DNA from: Stenotrophomonas maltophilia
Lineage (GTDB): Bacteria; Pseudomonadota; Gammaproteobacteria; Xanthomonadales; Xanthomonadaceae
DNA: 64,000 bases
Assembly (NCBI GenBank): GCA_002364755.1
Contig: DEZI01000023.1
Span: 123,435 to 187,434, forward strand
Direction: 5' to 3'
A model generated the notes under the pieces. That model saw only the letters and a program-made list of their open reading frames with translations, did not search any database and was not told the DNA's origin. Below are positions 9,201-19,222 of the stretch, one piece after another; within the stretch, counting starts at the first letter, position 1; each line of letters starts with the position of its first letter. The position numbers were made by a program, and so were the translations under genes.

Positions 9201-10633
9201 GCCTGGCCCTCCGCCTTGAAACCTTCCACGGCGATCTGGCTGGCGACGGCGCCGATGTCACCCGCGCCCATCATCAGCAGCAGGTCACCGTCCTGCAGCA
9301 CGTCCGGCAGCACGCTGGCCAGTTCGGCGGCCTTGCCCACCACCACCGGCTCGCTGCGGCCGCGCGCACGGATGGCGCGGGCCAGTGCATGCGAATCGGC
9401 ACCGGCAATCGGCTCCTCGCCAGCCGGGTAGACCTCGCTCAGCACCAGCGCATCGACGCTGGAGAGCACGGCGGCAAACTTGTCGAACTGGTCGCGGGTA
9501 CGGCTGTAGCGGTGCGGCTGGAAGGCCACCACCAGGCGCTGGTCGGTCCAGCCACCGCGGGCGGCGGCGAACACTGCTTCCAGCTCGCTCGGGTGATGGC
9601 CGTAGTCGTCGATGATGCGCACCTTGGCGCCACTGGCCGTGGTCACTTCGCCCAGGTCGTTGAAGCGGCGGCCGACGCCGGCGAAGCTTTCCAGCGCGCG
9701 GGCGATCGCATCCGGGGCCACGCCCAGCTGCCAGCCCACCGCCGCAGCGGCCAGTGCGTTCAGCACGTTGTGCTTGCCCGGCAGGGCCAGCACCACTTCC
9801 TGGCTGGTGCCCTGCGGCAGGCGCAGGGTGAAGCGCATGCGCGAACCTTCCTGCACCACGTTCTCGGCGCGCACGTCGGCCTGCGGACTCATGCCGTAGC
9901 TCATCACGTGGCGCGGGGTCCTGGCGGCCAGCGCGGCCACTTCCGGGTCGTCGATGCACAGCACGGCCAGGCCGTAGAACGGCAGGCGCTGCAGGAACTC
10001 GGCGAAGGCCGCCTGCACGCGGGCAAAGTCGTTGCCGTAGTTTTCCAGGTGGTCGGCATCGATGTTCGTGATGATCGACATCAGCGGGTTCAGGCGCAGG
10101 AAGCTGCCGTCGCTTTCATCGGCCTCGGCCACCAGCCACTGGCCACCGCCCAGCTTGGCGTTGGCACCGGCGGCCAGCAGCTGGCCACCGATCACGAACG
10201 TCGGGTCCAGGCCACCTTCGCTCAGCACCGCCGCGGTCAGGCTGGTGGTGGTGGTCTTGCCGTGCGTGCCGGCCACGGCGATGCCGCGGCGGAAGCGCAT
10301 CAGCTCGGCCAGCATCGCCGCGCGCGGCATGATCGGAATGCGCTGGCTGCGCGCTTCCATCAGTTCCGGGTTGTCTTCGCGGATGGCGCTGGAGACCACC
10401 ACGCAGTCGGTGCCCAGCACGTTGGCAGCCGAGTGGCCACGCATGATGCGTGCACCCAGGCCGGCCAGGCGGCGGGTCGCCGCGTTGTCGGCGTTGTCCG
10501 AACCGGACACTTCATAGCCCAGCGTCAGCATCACTTCGGCGATGCCGCTCATGCCGGTACCGCCGATGCCGACGAAATGCACGCGCGGGAACGCGCGCAC
10601 CAGGTCGTTGGTGTCGTGCAGGCGGCGGATCAT
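9197..10633 (-). CDS. murC: UDP-N-acetylmuramate--L-alanine ligase MurC
   Basis: Adds L-Ala to UDP-MurNAc. Protein of 478 residues with the Rossmann start (VHFVGIGGTGMSGIAEV), the P-loop GTHGKTTTT and the central HH/E region of Mur ligases (IDDYGHHPSE). The start at 10633 (MIRRLHDTNDLV) is taken because the upstream 64 codons of open frame have no Mur-like content. The gap to murG is 40 bp. Confidence 0.98.
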   Translation of the reverse strand: MIRRLHDTNDLVRAFPRVHFVGIGGTGMSGIAEVMLTLGYEVSGSDNADNAATRRLAGLGARIMRGHSAANVLGTDCVVVSSAIREDNPELMEARSQRIPIMPRAAMLAELMRFRRGIAVAGTHGKTTTTSLTAAVLSEGGLDPTFVIGGQLLAAGANAKLGGGQWLVAEADESDGSFLRLNPLMSIITNIDADHLENYGNDFARVQAAFAEFLQRLPFYGLAVLCIDDPEVAALAARTPRHVMSYGMSPQADVRAENVVQEGSRMRFTLRLPQGTSQEVVLALPGKHNVLNALAAAAVGWQLGVAPDAIARALESFAGVGRRFNDLGEVTTASGAKVRIIDDYGHHPSELEAVFAAARGGWTDQRLVVAFQPHRYSRTRDQFDKFAAVLSSVDALVLSEVYPAGEEPIAGADSHALARAIRARGRSEPVVVGKAAELASVLPDVLQDGDLLLMMGAGDIGAVASQIAVEGFKAEGQA

Positions 10634-10673
10634 GCGCGGCCTCGCGCGTGGCAGGCGCAGTAGCGGGCCTTCT

Positions 10674-11771
10674 TCATACAGCTTCCTTGAGAATGATATC
10701 GGCGATGCGCTCGGCGGCATCGACCTTGGCCAGGGCACGCGCGGCTTGCGCCATCTGCATGCGGCGGGCGGGATTTTCGGACAATTCGCGCAGCAGTGCG
10801 GCAATGCCGTCGGCCAGCGTTCCATCCTGCTTCAGCAACACGGCCGCATCGCGCTCGACCAGGTACTCCGCATTGCGGGTCTGGTGATCGTCGACGGCGG
10901 CGGGGAACGGCACCAGCACGCTGCCCACGCCCACCGCGCACAGCTCGGCCAGGGTGGACGCGCCAGCACGGCACACCACCAGGTCGGCCCAGGCGAAGGC
11001 ATCGGCCATGTCGGCGATGAACGGGGTGATTTCAGCCTGCACGCCGGCCTCGGCATAGGCCTGCACGGCTTCGCCATGCAACTTCTCGCCGCTCTGGTGG
11101 CGCACCTGCACCTGCACGGTGCCGGCCAGCGCGGCAATCGCCTGCGGCACACCGGTGTTGAGTGCGCGTGCGCCCTGGCTGCCGCCCACCACCAGCAGGC
11201 GCAGCGGCCCCTGGCGATCGGCGAAACGCTGTTCCGGCGGTGCGATCGCGGCGATCTCCGCGCGCACCGGGTTGCCGACGCACTCCTCGCCCTTGGCGAA
11301 GGTGCCCGGGAAACCGGTCAGCAGGCGGCGCGCGTAGCGCGACAGGATGCGGTTGGTCATGCCCGGCGCACGGTTCTGTTCGTGCACCAGCAGCGGCAGG
11401 CCGTGCAGGCGGGTGGCGATGCCACCGGGGCCGGAGGCGAAGCCACCGAAGGCGACCACGGCGCGCGGCTGGCGCTTGCGGATGATCATGCCGGCCGCAC
11501 GCAGGGCACGCATCAGCCGCCACGGTGCGCCCAGCAGGGCCAGCTTGCCCTTGCCGCGCAGGCCGGTGATGGCCAGGGTGTCGACCGGAATGTCGTGCTG
11601 CGGCACCAGGCGGGTTTCCATCGCACCGTCGGCACCCATCCAGGTGACCGGCACGCCACGCTGGCGCAGCACGCGGGCCACGGCCAGGCCAGGGAAGATG
11701 TGGCCACCGGTACCGCCGGCCAGGATCATCACCGGGCGGGCGTTGGCATTCGTATTGGAGGCGGTGCTCAT
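10674..11771 (-). CDS. murG: Undecaprenyldiphospho-muramoylpentapeptide beta-N-acetylglucosaminyltransferase MurG
   Basis: Peripheral inner-membrane GT28 enzyme that turns lipid I into lipid II. Protein of 365 residues. The N-terminal glycine loop (ILAGGTGGHIFPGLAVA), the second G loop (VVGGSQGARALN) and the UDP-GlcNAc site (CRAGASTLAEL) are present. It overlaps ftsW by 4 bp. Confidence 0.98.
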   Translation of the reverse strand: MSTASNTNANARPVMILAGGTGGHIFPGLAVARVLRQRGVPVTWMGADGAMETRLVPQHDIPVDTLAITGLRGKGKLALLGAPWRLMRALRAAGMIIRKRQPRAVVAFGGFASGPGGIATRLHGLPLLVHEQNRAPGMTNRILSRYARRLLTGFPGTFAKGEECVGNPVRAEIAAIAPPEQRFADRQGPLRLLVVGGSQGARALNTGVPQAIAALAGTVQVQVRHQSGEKLHGEAVQAYAEAGVQAEITPFIADMADAFAWADLVVCRAGASTLAELCAVGVGSVLVPFPAAVDDHQTRNAEYLVERDAAVLLKQDGTLADGIAALLRELSENPARRMQMAQAARALAKVDAAERIADIILKEAV

Positions 11772-13090
11772 GACAGCCTCCCGAAGGTCGGTTCGATGCG
11801 CGACTGCAGGCGGCTGGTGCCACGTGCAGCGGCCGGTGCAGCGGCAGCCACCGGTTCGGCGGCCTTCGGCGCGCTGGTGGCAGCGGCCGGTGCAGCCGGT
11901 TCAGCCACGGGCGCACCCGCGGTCTCTTCGCCACCACCAATGCGCACGGCCTGGCGGCGCTCGGCGCGCTTCAGTTCATAGGACACGCGCAGCAGCAGGC
12001 CCATCGCCACGCAGGTCATCAGCACCGACGAGCCGCCCGACGAAATCAGCGGCAAGGTCAGGCCCTTGGTCGGCAGGATGCCCAGGTTCACGCCGATCGA
12101 AACGAAGGTCTGCATGCTGATCCACAGGCCGATACCGAAGGCGATGTAGCCGGAGAAGTGGCGCTTCATTTCCACGCAGCGCATGCCCAGCCAGAAGGTG
12201 CGGCCGACCAGCAGCGCGTACAGGGCGACGATGGTGCAGGTGCCCAGGAAGCCGAATTCCTCGGCGGTGACCGAGAAGATGAAGTCGGTATGCGCTTCGG
12301 GCAGGTAGTACAGCTTCTGCACCGAGTTGCCCAGGCCCACGCCGGTCCACTCGCCACGGCCCACGGCCATCAGCGCGTTGGACAGCTGATAGCCGTCGCC
12401 CTGCTGGTCGGCCCACGGGTCGAGGAAGGAGGTGATGCGGCGCATGCGGTACGGCTCGATGATGGCCAGCGCGCTCATGCCGACCAGGCCGATGATCACC
12501 GGCATCGACATGCGCGGCATGTTCACCCCGCCCAGCACCAGCATGCCGGCGGTGATCGCCAGCAGCAGGGTGGACGAACCGAAGTCGGGCTGCAGCAGCA
12601 GCAGCACGACCAGTGCACCGGCCACGCCCAGCGGCTTGAGCATCGCCGGCCAGGTCGCATTGACCTCGTCGCGGAAACGCACCAGGTAGCTGGACAGCCA
12701 GACGATGTAGAGCACCTTCACCGCTTCGACCGTCTGGAACTTGGAGATGCCCAGGTTGATCCAGCGGCGCGCGCCGTTGACCGTGCTGCCCAGGCCCGGC
12801 GTGAACACCGCCAGCAGCAGCACGAAGCAGCCCAGCAGCAGGATCTGGTTGTACTGCTCGATCGACTTCAGCTCGGTACGGGCGGCCACGACCGCCAGCA
12901 CGATGCCCACCGCCAGGAAGATCAGGTGGCGGTTGAGGTAGTAGAACGGGCTGCTCATCAGTGCGATCGAGCTGGACGCCACCATCACCACGCCAATGCC
13001 CGTGAGCGCGATGATCGCGCCCAGCAGCCACTTGTCGTAGCTGCCTTCGATGGCTTCGAGGCGTGTTGCCTGGCGGGACAGGTCGTTCAT
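11768..13090 (-). CDS. ftsW: Peptidoglycan glycosyltransferase FtsW
   Basis: SEDS-family polymerase that works with FtsI at the septum. Protein of 440 residues with about ten membrane helices. The SEDS signature near the end (GLTLPLISSGGSSVLMTC) is clear. An unusual C-terminal tail of about 55 residues, rich in A, P, E and T, extends past the last helix. It starts 2 bp after the mraY stop; in most related bacteria murD lies at this point. Confidence 0.98.
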   Translation of the reverse strand: MNDLSRQATRLEAIEGSYDKWLLGAIIALTGIGVVMVASSSIALMSSPFYYLNRHLIFLAVGIVLAVVAARTELKSIEQYNQILLLGCFVLLLAVFTPGLGSTVNGARRWINLGISKFQTVEAVKVLYIVWLSSYLVRFRDEVNATWPAMLKPLGVAGALVVLLLLQPDFGSSTLLLAITAGMLVLGGVNMPRMSMPVIIGLVGMSALAIIEPYRMRRITSFLDPWADQQGDGYQLSNALMAVGRGEWTGVGLGNSVQKLYYLPEAHTDFIFSVTAEEFGFLGTCTIVALYALLVGRTFWLGMRCVEMKRHFSGYIAFGIGLWISMQTFVSIGVNLGILPTKGLTLPLISSGGSSVLMTCVAMGLLLRVSYELKRAERRQAVRIGGGEETAGAPVAEPAAPAAATSAPKAAEPVAAAAPAAARGTSRLQSRIEPTFGRLS

Positions 13091-13092
13091 TC

Positions 13093-14178
13093 TCAGCGCA
13101 CCTTCAGGGTGGCAAGGCCGATCAGCACGAGCACGACCGAGATGATCCAGAAGCGCACGATCACGCGCGGCTCCGGCCAGCCCTTCAGCTCGAAGTGGTG
13201 GTGGATCGGCGCCATGCGGAACACGCGCTTGCCGGTCAGCTTGAACGAGGCCACCTGGATCATCACCGAGAGTGTTTCGATGACGAACACGCCGCCCATG
13301 ATCACCAGCACCAGCTCCTGGCGGGTGATGACCGCGATCGTGCCCAGCACCGCACCCAGCGCCAGCGCGCCGATGTCGCCCATGAAGACCATGGCCGGAT
13401 AGGTGTTGAACCACAGGAAGCCCAGGCCCGCGCCGGCGATGGCCGCGCAGATGATGACCAGCTCACCGGCACCGGGGATCTGCGGAATCTGCAGGTAGTT
13501 GGCGAACACCACGTTGCCCGAGGCATAGGCGAACACGCCGAGGCCGCAGGCCACCAGCACGGTCGGCATGATTGCCAGGCCGTCCAGGCCGTCGGTCAGG
13601 TTGACCGCGTTGGAGAAGCCGACGATCCAGAAGTAGGCGATGGCCACGAAGCTGATGCCGGCCAGCGGCAGCGCGATCGACTTGAACATCGGGATGTAGA
13701 AGGTCAGCGCGGCCGGTACGTCGGCGGTCTGCAGCAGAAAAATGCCCGCAGCCAGGCCGAAGATCGACTGCAGCAGGTACTTCCAGCGCGAGGCCAGGCC
13801 GTTCGGGTCGCGGCGCACGATCTTGATCCAGTCGTCGTACCAGCCGATGGCGCCGAAGCACAGCATGACGGCCAGCACCAGCCACACGTAGCGGTTGCGC
13901 AGATCGGCCCACATCAGCACCGACAGGGTGACGGTGAGCAGGATCAGCGAACCGCCCATGGTGGGCGTGCCAGCCTTGACGAAGTGGGTCTGCGGGCCGT
14001 CGGTACGGATCGGCTGGCCGCCCTTGAACTGGGCAAGGCGGCGGATCACCGCCGGGCCGAGCCACAGCGACAGGAACAGGGCCGTCAGCGCGGCAAGGAT
14101 GGCGCGGAACGTCTGGTAGTTGAACAGCCCGAACAGGCTCTCCAACTGCTGCAACCATCGAGCCAGTTCATACAACAT
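13093..14178 (-). CDS. mraY: Phospho-N-acetylmuramoyl-pentapeptide-transferase MraY
   Basis: Integral membrane enzyme making lipid I. Protein of 361 residues, the family norm, with about ten helices. Catalytic aspartates lie in GWYDDWIK and NLTDGLDGLA, and the histidine loop MAPIHHHFELKGWPE is complete. The start at 14178 lies inside the end of murF (11-bp overlap); an upstream in-frame ATG at 14238 was rejected. Confidence 0.98.
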   Translation of the reverse strand: MLYELARWLQQLESLFGLFNYQTFRAILAALTALFLSLWLGPAVIRRLAQFKGGQPIRTDGPQTHFVKAGTPTMGGSLILLTVTLSVLMWADLRNRYVWLVLAVMLCFGAIGWYDDWIKIVRRDPNGLASRWKYLLQSIFGLAAGIFLLQTADVPAALTFYIPMFKSIALPLAGISFVAIAYFWIVGFSNAVNLTDGLDGLAIMPTVLVACGLGVFAYASGNVVFANYLQIPQIPGAGELVIICAAIAGAGLGFLWFNTYPAMVFMGDIGALALGAVLGTIAVITRQELVLVIMGGVFVIETLSVMIQVASFKLTGKRVFRMAPIHHHFELKGWPEPRVIVRFWIISVVLVLIGLATLKVR

Positions 14179-15562
14179 GCGGGGATTCCTCTCCTTGCGC
14201 CAGCAGCGCTGTGACAATCGTGTCCATGGCGCTGCCACGGGACCCCTTGACCAGGCAGCGCACGCCAGCGTGCAGCTCGTCCTTCAGCGCCTGCGACAGC
14301 GCGTCATGGGTGGCGAAATGACGGCCGCCTCCGCCGAAGGCGGTAGCAGCGGCGGCACTGAGCGGGCCCAGTGCATACAGGCGCTTGAGGCCGGCGGCAC
14401 GTGCGCGCAGGCCGGCCTGCGCATGCAGCGCTTCGGCGTCCGGGCCCAGCTCGCGCATGTCGCCCAGCACCAGCCAGCCCTCTTCCGGGGCGGCGGCCAG
14501 GGCATCGATGGCGGCGGCCAGCGAACCGGGGTTGGCGTTGTAGCTGTCGTCCACCAGCACCGCGCCGTTGCTCAGCTGGTGGGCGATCTGGCGGCCCGGT
14601 ACCGGCTGCGCCGCGGCCAGGCCCGACGCCACCAGGGCCAGGTCGATGCCGGCGCCCAGCGCCAGGCTGGCTGCGGCCAGCGCGTTGCTGACGTTGTGCC
14701 GGCCCGGCAGGCCGAAGGCGATGCGGACCTCGCCCTGCGGCGCGACCAGGGTGAACTGGCTGCCCTGCGCACCGGCACGGATGTCGCGCGCGGTGACATC
14801 GGCGCTGTGGTCCAGGCCGTAGCGCAGCACGCGGCAGCGCGCCGGGGTACCGACGAAATGCTGTTCGAACCATCGGCCGTAGGCATCGTCGACATTGACG
14901 ACGGCCACGCCATCAGCCGGCAGCGCGGCGTAGATCGCGCCCTTGGTCACCGCCACGCCAAGCAGGCTGCCCATGCGTTCCAGGTGCGCCGGGGCGATGT
15001 TGTTGACCAGCGCATGGCGCGGGCGGGCGATGTCGGTCAGGTAGGCGATGTCGCCCGGCTTGCCGGCGCCCATCTCGTAGACGGCGTAGTCGGCATCTTC
15101 CGGGGCATCGATCACCGCCAGCGGCAGGCCGATCTCATTGTTGCGGTTGCCCGGGTTGGCGTAGACCACCTTGTGTGCGTGCTCGGCCACCTGCTGCAGG
15201 ATCGCCAGCAGCAGGCTCTTGACGCTGGTCTTGCCGTTGCTGCCGGTGATCGCGAACACCTCGGTGTCGCGGTCGCGCTGCATGCCGGCGGCAATCTTCG
15301 CCAGGGCAAGTTCGCTGTCAGCCACCAGCACCTGCGGCACGTCCAGCGGCAGCAGGCGCTCGACCAGCAGTGCGCTGGCACCGCGTGCCTGCGCATCGGC
15401 GGCGAAATCATGGCCGTCGAAACGCTCGCCGCGCAGGGCCACGTACAGGGTGCCGGCGCCCAGGCTGCGGGTGTCATTGCTGACCGCATCGATGGCCACG
15501 TCGTCGCCGTGGATCTCGCCACCGGCCCAGTGCGCGATCAGCGAAAGCAGGGTGCGCTTCAT
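14168..15562 (-). CDS. murF: UDP-N-acetylmuramoyl-tripeptide--D-alanyl-D-alanine ligase MurF
   Basis: Adds D-Ala-D-Ala to the UDP-MurNAc-tripeptide. Protein of 464 residues; ATP-binding loop ITGSNGKTSVK, the NNEIGLPL motif typical of MurF, and the DDSYNANPGS C-terminal domain motif are visible. It overlaps murE by 4 bp and mraY by 11 bp. Confidence 0.98.
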   Translation of the reverse strand: MKRTLLSLIAHWAGGEIHGDDVAIDAVSNDTRSLGAGTLYVALRGERFDGHDFAADAQARGASALLVERLLPLDVPQVLVADSELALAKIAAGMQRDRDTEVFAITGSNGKTSVKSLLLAILQQVAEHAHKVVYANPGNRNNEIGLPLAVIDAPEDADYAVYEMGAGKPGDIAYLTDIARPRHALVNNIAPAHLERMGSLLGVAVTKGAIYAALPADGVAVVNVDDAYGRWFEQHFVGTPARCRVLRYGLDHSADVTARDIRAGAQGSQFTLVAPQGEVRIAFGLPGRHNVSNALAAASLALGAGIDLALVASGLAAAQPVPGRQIAHQLSNGAVLVDDSYNANPGSLAAAIDALAAAPEEGWLVLGDMRELGPDAEALHAQAGLRARAAGLKRLYALGPLSAAAATAFGGGGRHFATHDALSQALKDELHAGVRCLVKGSRGSAMDTIVTALLAQGEESPHVV

Positions 15563-17118
15563 GCGATGCCCTCCCCTGCCTGCGAGGGGCCCTCTTCCGC
15601 GTCCTGCGGCCGGGCCACTAGCGCATCCATGCGCGTCGCGAGAACACCGGCCTTGGCGGCCAGTGCCGCAGCCGACACTTCGGTGTCGTCAAAGTCGTGG
15701 CGCACGCCGTTGACCTCCTGGTAGGGCTCGTGACCCTTGCCGGCGATCAGGATGATGTCGCCCGCACCGGCGCGCTTCACCGCCAGGCCGATCGCACGCG
15801 CGCGACTGCGCTGCACGGTCACGGCGGAGGCATCAGTGAAACCAGCGAGGATGTCGGCCACGATCACGTCGCCGTCTTCGCCACGCGGGTTGTCGTCGGT
15901 GACGATGACCTGGTTGGCCAGGCGCTCGGCGATGGCGGCCATCTGCGGACGCTTGCCGGTATCGCGCTCGCCACCGCAGCCGAACACGCAGTACAGCGTG
16001 CCCTGCAGGTGGCCGTGCAGGCTTTCAAGCGCCTGCTCCAGCGCATCGGGGGTGTGTGCGTAGTCGACCACCACGGTGGGCAGGCCATCTTCCCCACCCA
16101 GGCGGTTCATGCGGCCACGGATCGGCTGCAGTGCCGACAGCACGCCGGTAATGCGCTCGATCGATTCGCCCAGTGCATGCAGGCTGCCGGCCACGGCCAG
16201 CAGGTTGTCCACGTTGAAGCGGCCCAGCAGCGGCGACTGCACCGCAGCGCGCGCGCCGTCGATGACCAGTTCGAAGCCGATGCCGCGGCCATCCAGGTTC
16301 AGGCCTTCGGCACGCACGCTGGCACCAGCGGCACCGCGCGAGCTCAGGCCGATGGCCTGCGCGCTGGCCGGCAGGCCGGCGAACAGTTCACGGCCAAACG
16401 CATCATCCAGGTTCACCACCGCGGCCTTCAGGCCCGGGCGGTGGAACAGGCGTGCCTTGGCCGCGCCGTAGCTGGCCATGTCACCGTGGTAATCCAGATG
16501 GTCGCGGGTGAGGTTGGTGAACACCGCCACGTCGTAGTGCACGGCATCCACGCGCCCCTGGTCCAGCGCGTGCGAGCTGACTTCCATCGCCACCGCACGT
16601 GCGCCGTCGTTGCGCAGCTGCGCCAGCAGCGCATGCATCTGCAGCACCAGCGGGGTGGTGAAGCCGGTCGGCTCGACCGCACCATAAAGTCCGGCGCCCA
16701 ACGTGCCGATACTGCCACTGGGCGTACCGAGGAGGTGCCAGGCCTGGGCCAGCAGCTGCACGGTGGAGGTTTTGCCGTTGGTACCGGTCACGCCCACCAT
16801 CGTCATCGCACGCGAGGGCGCACCATGGAACTGGTCGGCCAAGGCGCCGAGGCGTGCGCGCAGGCCCGGCACGGCGATGGCATCGGCCGGTGCCGGCAGC
16901 TCGGCCGGGGCCGGCGGCTCGAACAGGATGGCGCTGGCACCGGCCGCGCGCGCCTGCTCTGCAAAGCCCAGGCCATGCGCGCCGAAACCGGCGATGGCGA
17001 CGAAGGCATTGCCGGGGCGCACGGCACGGCTGTCCAGCACCAGGCCGGTCAGAACGGGATCGTTGCCTGCCAGGGCAACGTCCGGAAGCAACTGCGAAAG
17101 CAACATCGAAGGGCTCAT
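15559..17118 (-). CDS. murE: UDP-N-acetylmuramoyl-tripeptide synthetase MurE (meso-DAP type)
   Basis: Protein of 519 residues. P-loop GTNGKT at 112-117. The DNPR sequence at 409-412 is the known determinant for meso-diaminopimelate rather than lysine, so the wall should be of the DAP type. The start at 17118 overlaps the ftsI stop by 4 bp. The last 20 or so residues are acidic and variable. Confidence 0.98.
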   Translation of the reverse strand: MSPSMLLSQLLPDVALAGNDPVLTGLVLDSRAVRPGNAFVAIAGFGAHGLGFAEQARAAGASAILFEPPAPAELPAPADAIAVPGLRARLGALADQFHGAPSRAMTMVGVTGTNGKTSTVQLLAQAWHLLGTPSGSIGTLGAGLYGAVEPTGFTTPLVLQMHALLAQLRNDGARAVAMEVSSHALDQGRVDAVHYDVAVFTNLTRDHLDYHGDMASYGAAKARLFHRPGLKAAVVNLDDAFGRELFAGLPASAQAIGLSSRGAAGASVRAEGLNLDGRGIGFELVIDGARAAVQSPLLGRFNVDNLLAVAGSLHALGESIERITGVLSALQPIRGRMNRLGGEDGLPTVVVDYAHTPDALEQALESLHGHLQGTLYCVFGCGGERDTGKRPQMAAIAERLANQVIVTDDNPRGEDGDVIVADILAGFTDASAVTVQRSRARAIGLAVKRAGAGDIILIAGKGHEPYQEVNGVRHDFDDTEVSAAALAAKAGVLATRMDALVARPQDAEEGPSQAGEGIA

Positions 17119-18962
17119 TGCGTGCCTCCCGCGGGCGGGGCCGGCACATGGTTCTGCGCGCTGGGCAGCGCGGCGTCGAATTCGGCGGCGGCATCGGCCG
17201 GCAGCGCGGCCTCGGCCGGCGGCGCCGGCAGGATGGAGGCCGAATGCCCCATCTTTCCGGACTGCTGGGCGGCCAGCCACGACTGCAGATCGTCCAGCGG
17301 GACGTCCATCAGGCGCAGGGTGCCTTCCATCACGTTGTGGTACACCGGCGCCGACACCAGGCCGCCGTAGAACTTGCCGGCCTGCGGGTCGTTGATGACG
17401 ATGACGGTGGCGAAGCGCGGGTTGGTGGCCGGCACCACGCCGGCGAACAGCGAGTTGTAGTGGCCGCGCTCGTAACCGCCGGGGCCGGCTTTGCGCGCGG
17501 TGCCGGTCTTGCCGGCCACGTGGTAGCCGAGCACGGCTGCCTGCTTGGCGCCGCCCTGGGTCACCACCGTTTCCATCATCGCCACGACCTGCTTGGCCAC
17601 GCCTTCGTCGATGATCTGCTTGCCTTCGTTGCGCTGGCCCTTGACGAAGGTCGGGGCGATCAGCTTGCCGCCGTTGGCCAGCGCCGAGTATGCGGTGGCG
17701 ATCTGCAGCGGCGTCACGTTCAGGCCGTAGCCATAGGACATGGTGGTCTTGGACGTACCCGACCAGCGCGCCGGGCGCAGCACCACGCCCCCGGATTCAC
17801 CCGGGAAACCACTGTGCGGTACCGAACCGTAGCCGAAGCTGCGGATCGAGTCATAGAAGGTCTGGTCGGGCAGCTTGGCCGCAACCTTGGCAGCGCCCAC
17901 GTTCGAACTGCGGGTGATCACGCCGGTCACGTTGAGCACGCCGTTGTTTCGCGGCACGTCGCGGATGGTGAAGCGGCCCAGGGTCATGTAGCCCGGGTTG
18001 GTATCGATGATGGTGTCCTTGGTCACCACGCCAGCCTGCAGCGCCGTCGCAATCGTCAGCGGCTTCATCGTCGAACCCGGCTCGACCAGGTCGGTCACGG
18101 CGCGGTTGCGGCGCGTGTCCGGCACTGCACCGTTCAGCGAATTCGGGTTGTAGGTCGGCAGGTTGACCATGGCCAGGATCTCGCCGGTGGCCACGTCCAT
18201 GATCACCATCGAACCGCCGGCCGCCTTGTTGGCCACCAGCGCGTTGCGCAGTTCCTTGAACGCCAGATACTGGATGCGGCGGTCGATGCTGAGGGTCAGA
18301 TCCTTGCCCGGCTCGGCGGCGCGCAGCAGGTCGCTCTCCACCGTTTCGCCCTTGCGGTTGCGGATCACCCGCTTGGCGCCGGCCTTGCCGCGCAGCCATT
18401 CGTCGAAGGCAAGTTCCAGCCCTTCCTGGCCGCGGTCATCGATGTTGGTGAAGCCGAGCACGTGCGCCATCGCCTCACCCTGCGGGTAGAAGCGGCGGAA
18501 CTCGCGCTGTGCGGCCACGCCCGGAATCTTCAGCGCGACCACTTTCTCCGCGTCATCCGGATTGATCCGGCGGCGCAGGTACATGAATTCCTTGTCCGAC
18601 TTCTGCGACAGGCGGCTGCTCAGTTCGTCCACCGACATGCCGACCGCCTGGGCCAGCTCGGGGATGCGGTCCGGCGCACGCAGCAGCTCCTGCGGGTTCA
18701 CCCAGATCGAGGCCACCGGGGTGGACACCGCCAGCGGCTCGCCATTGCGGTCGGTGATCATGCCGCGCGAGGTCTTGATCGGCAGCTCGCGCAGGTAACG
18801 CGCCTCACCCTGGCGCTGGTAGAAATCGCTGTTGATGATCTGCACGTAGGCCGCGCGACCGACCAGCGACACCGAGCACAGGCCGAGCGCCAGGGCCACC
18901 CAGCGCAGGCGCTGGCGCAGGTTGAAGGCGTTGCGCGGGCGGTTGCGGCCGGTCTTGCTCAT
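17115..18962 (-). CDS. ftsI: Septal transpeptidase FtsI (PBP3)
   Basis: Class B penicillin-binding protein that cross-links septal peptidoglycan. Protein of 615 residues. It has a cytoplasmic basic N terminus, one membrane helix (about 21-42), the pedestal domain, and a transpeptidase domain with the active-site serine in STMK (297-300), SSN (352-354) and KTGT (485-488). The tail of about 50 residues is rich in A and P. It is translationally coupled to ftsL and murE by 4-bp overlaps. Confidence 0.98.
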   Translation of the reverse strand: MSKTGRNRPRNAFNLRQRLRWVALALGLCSVSLVGRAAYVQIINSDFYQRQGEARYLRELPIKTSRGMITDRNGEPLAVSTPVASIWVNPQELLRAPDRIPELAQAVGMSVDELSSRLSQKSDKEFMYLRRRINPDDAEKVVALKIPGVAAQREFRRFYPQGEAMAHVLGFTNIDDRGQEGLELAFDEWLRGKAGAKRVIRNRKGETVESDLLRAAEPGKDLTLSIDRRIQYLAFKELRNALVANKAAGGSMVIMDVATGEILAMVNLPTYNPNSLNGAVPDTRRNRAVTDLVEPGSTMKPLTIATALQAGVVTKDTIIDTNPGYMTLGRFTIRDVPRNNGVLNVTGVITRSSNVGAAKVAAKLPDQTFYDSIRSFGYGSVPHSGFPGESGGVVLRPARWSGTSKTTMSYGYGLNVTPLQIATAYSALANGGKLIAPTFVKGQRNEGKQIIDEGVAKQVVAMMETVVTQGGAKQAAVLGYHVAGKTGTARKAGPGGYERGHYNSLFAGVVPATNPRFATVIVINDPQAGKFYGGLVSAPVYHNVMEGTLRLMDVPLDDLQSWLAAQQSGKMGHSASILPAPPAEAALPADAAAEFDAALPSAQNHVPAPPAGGTQ

Positions 18963-19222
18963 GGGCGCACCACCACCACGTCGGCGGCTTCGGGGAACTT
19001 CATGCCCAGCTTCTCGCGGGCCAAGCGGTCGACGCGGTTGGCCTCGGCCAGGGTGGCCTGCTCCAGCTGCAGCCGGCCGAACTCCAGGTTGATGTCATCA
19101 CGCGTGCGCTCGGCACGCGACAGCTCGATGAACGTCTGCCGATGACGGTGACGCACGAACACCACGCCGATCGCCGAGGCCACGGTGCAGGCCAACAGGA
19201 TGATCAGCAGCAGCCGGCTCAT
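18959..19222 (-). CDS. ftsL: Cell division protein FtsL
   Basis: Protein of 87 residues with an N-terminal membrane helix (about 3-23) and a periplasmic coiled coil (about 30-70) ending in the AREKLGMKFP segment typical of FtsL. Its place between rsmH and ftsI supports the call. It overlaps both neighbours by 4 bp. Confidence 0.95.
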   Translation of the reverse strand: MSRLLLIILLACTVASAIGVVFVRHRHRQTFIELSRAERTRDDINLEFGRLQLEQATLAEANRVDRLAREKLGMKFPEAADVVVVRP

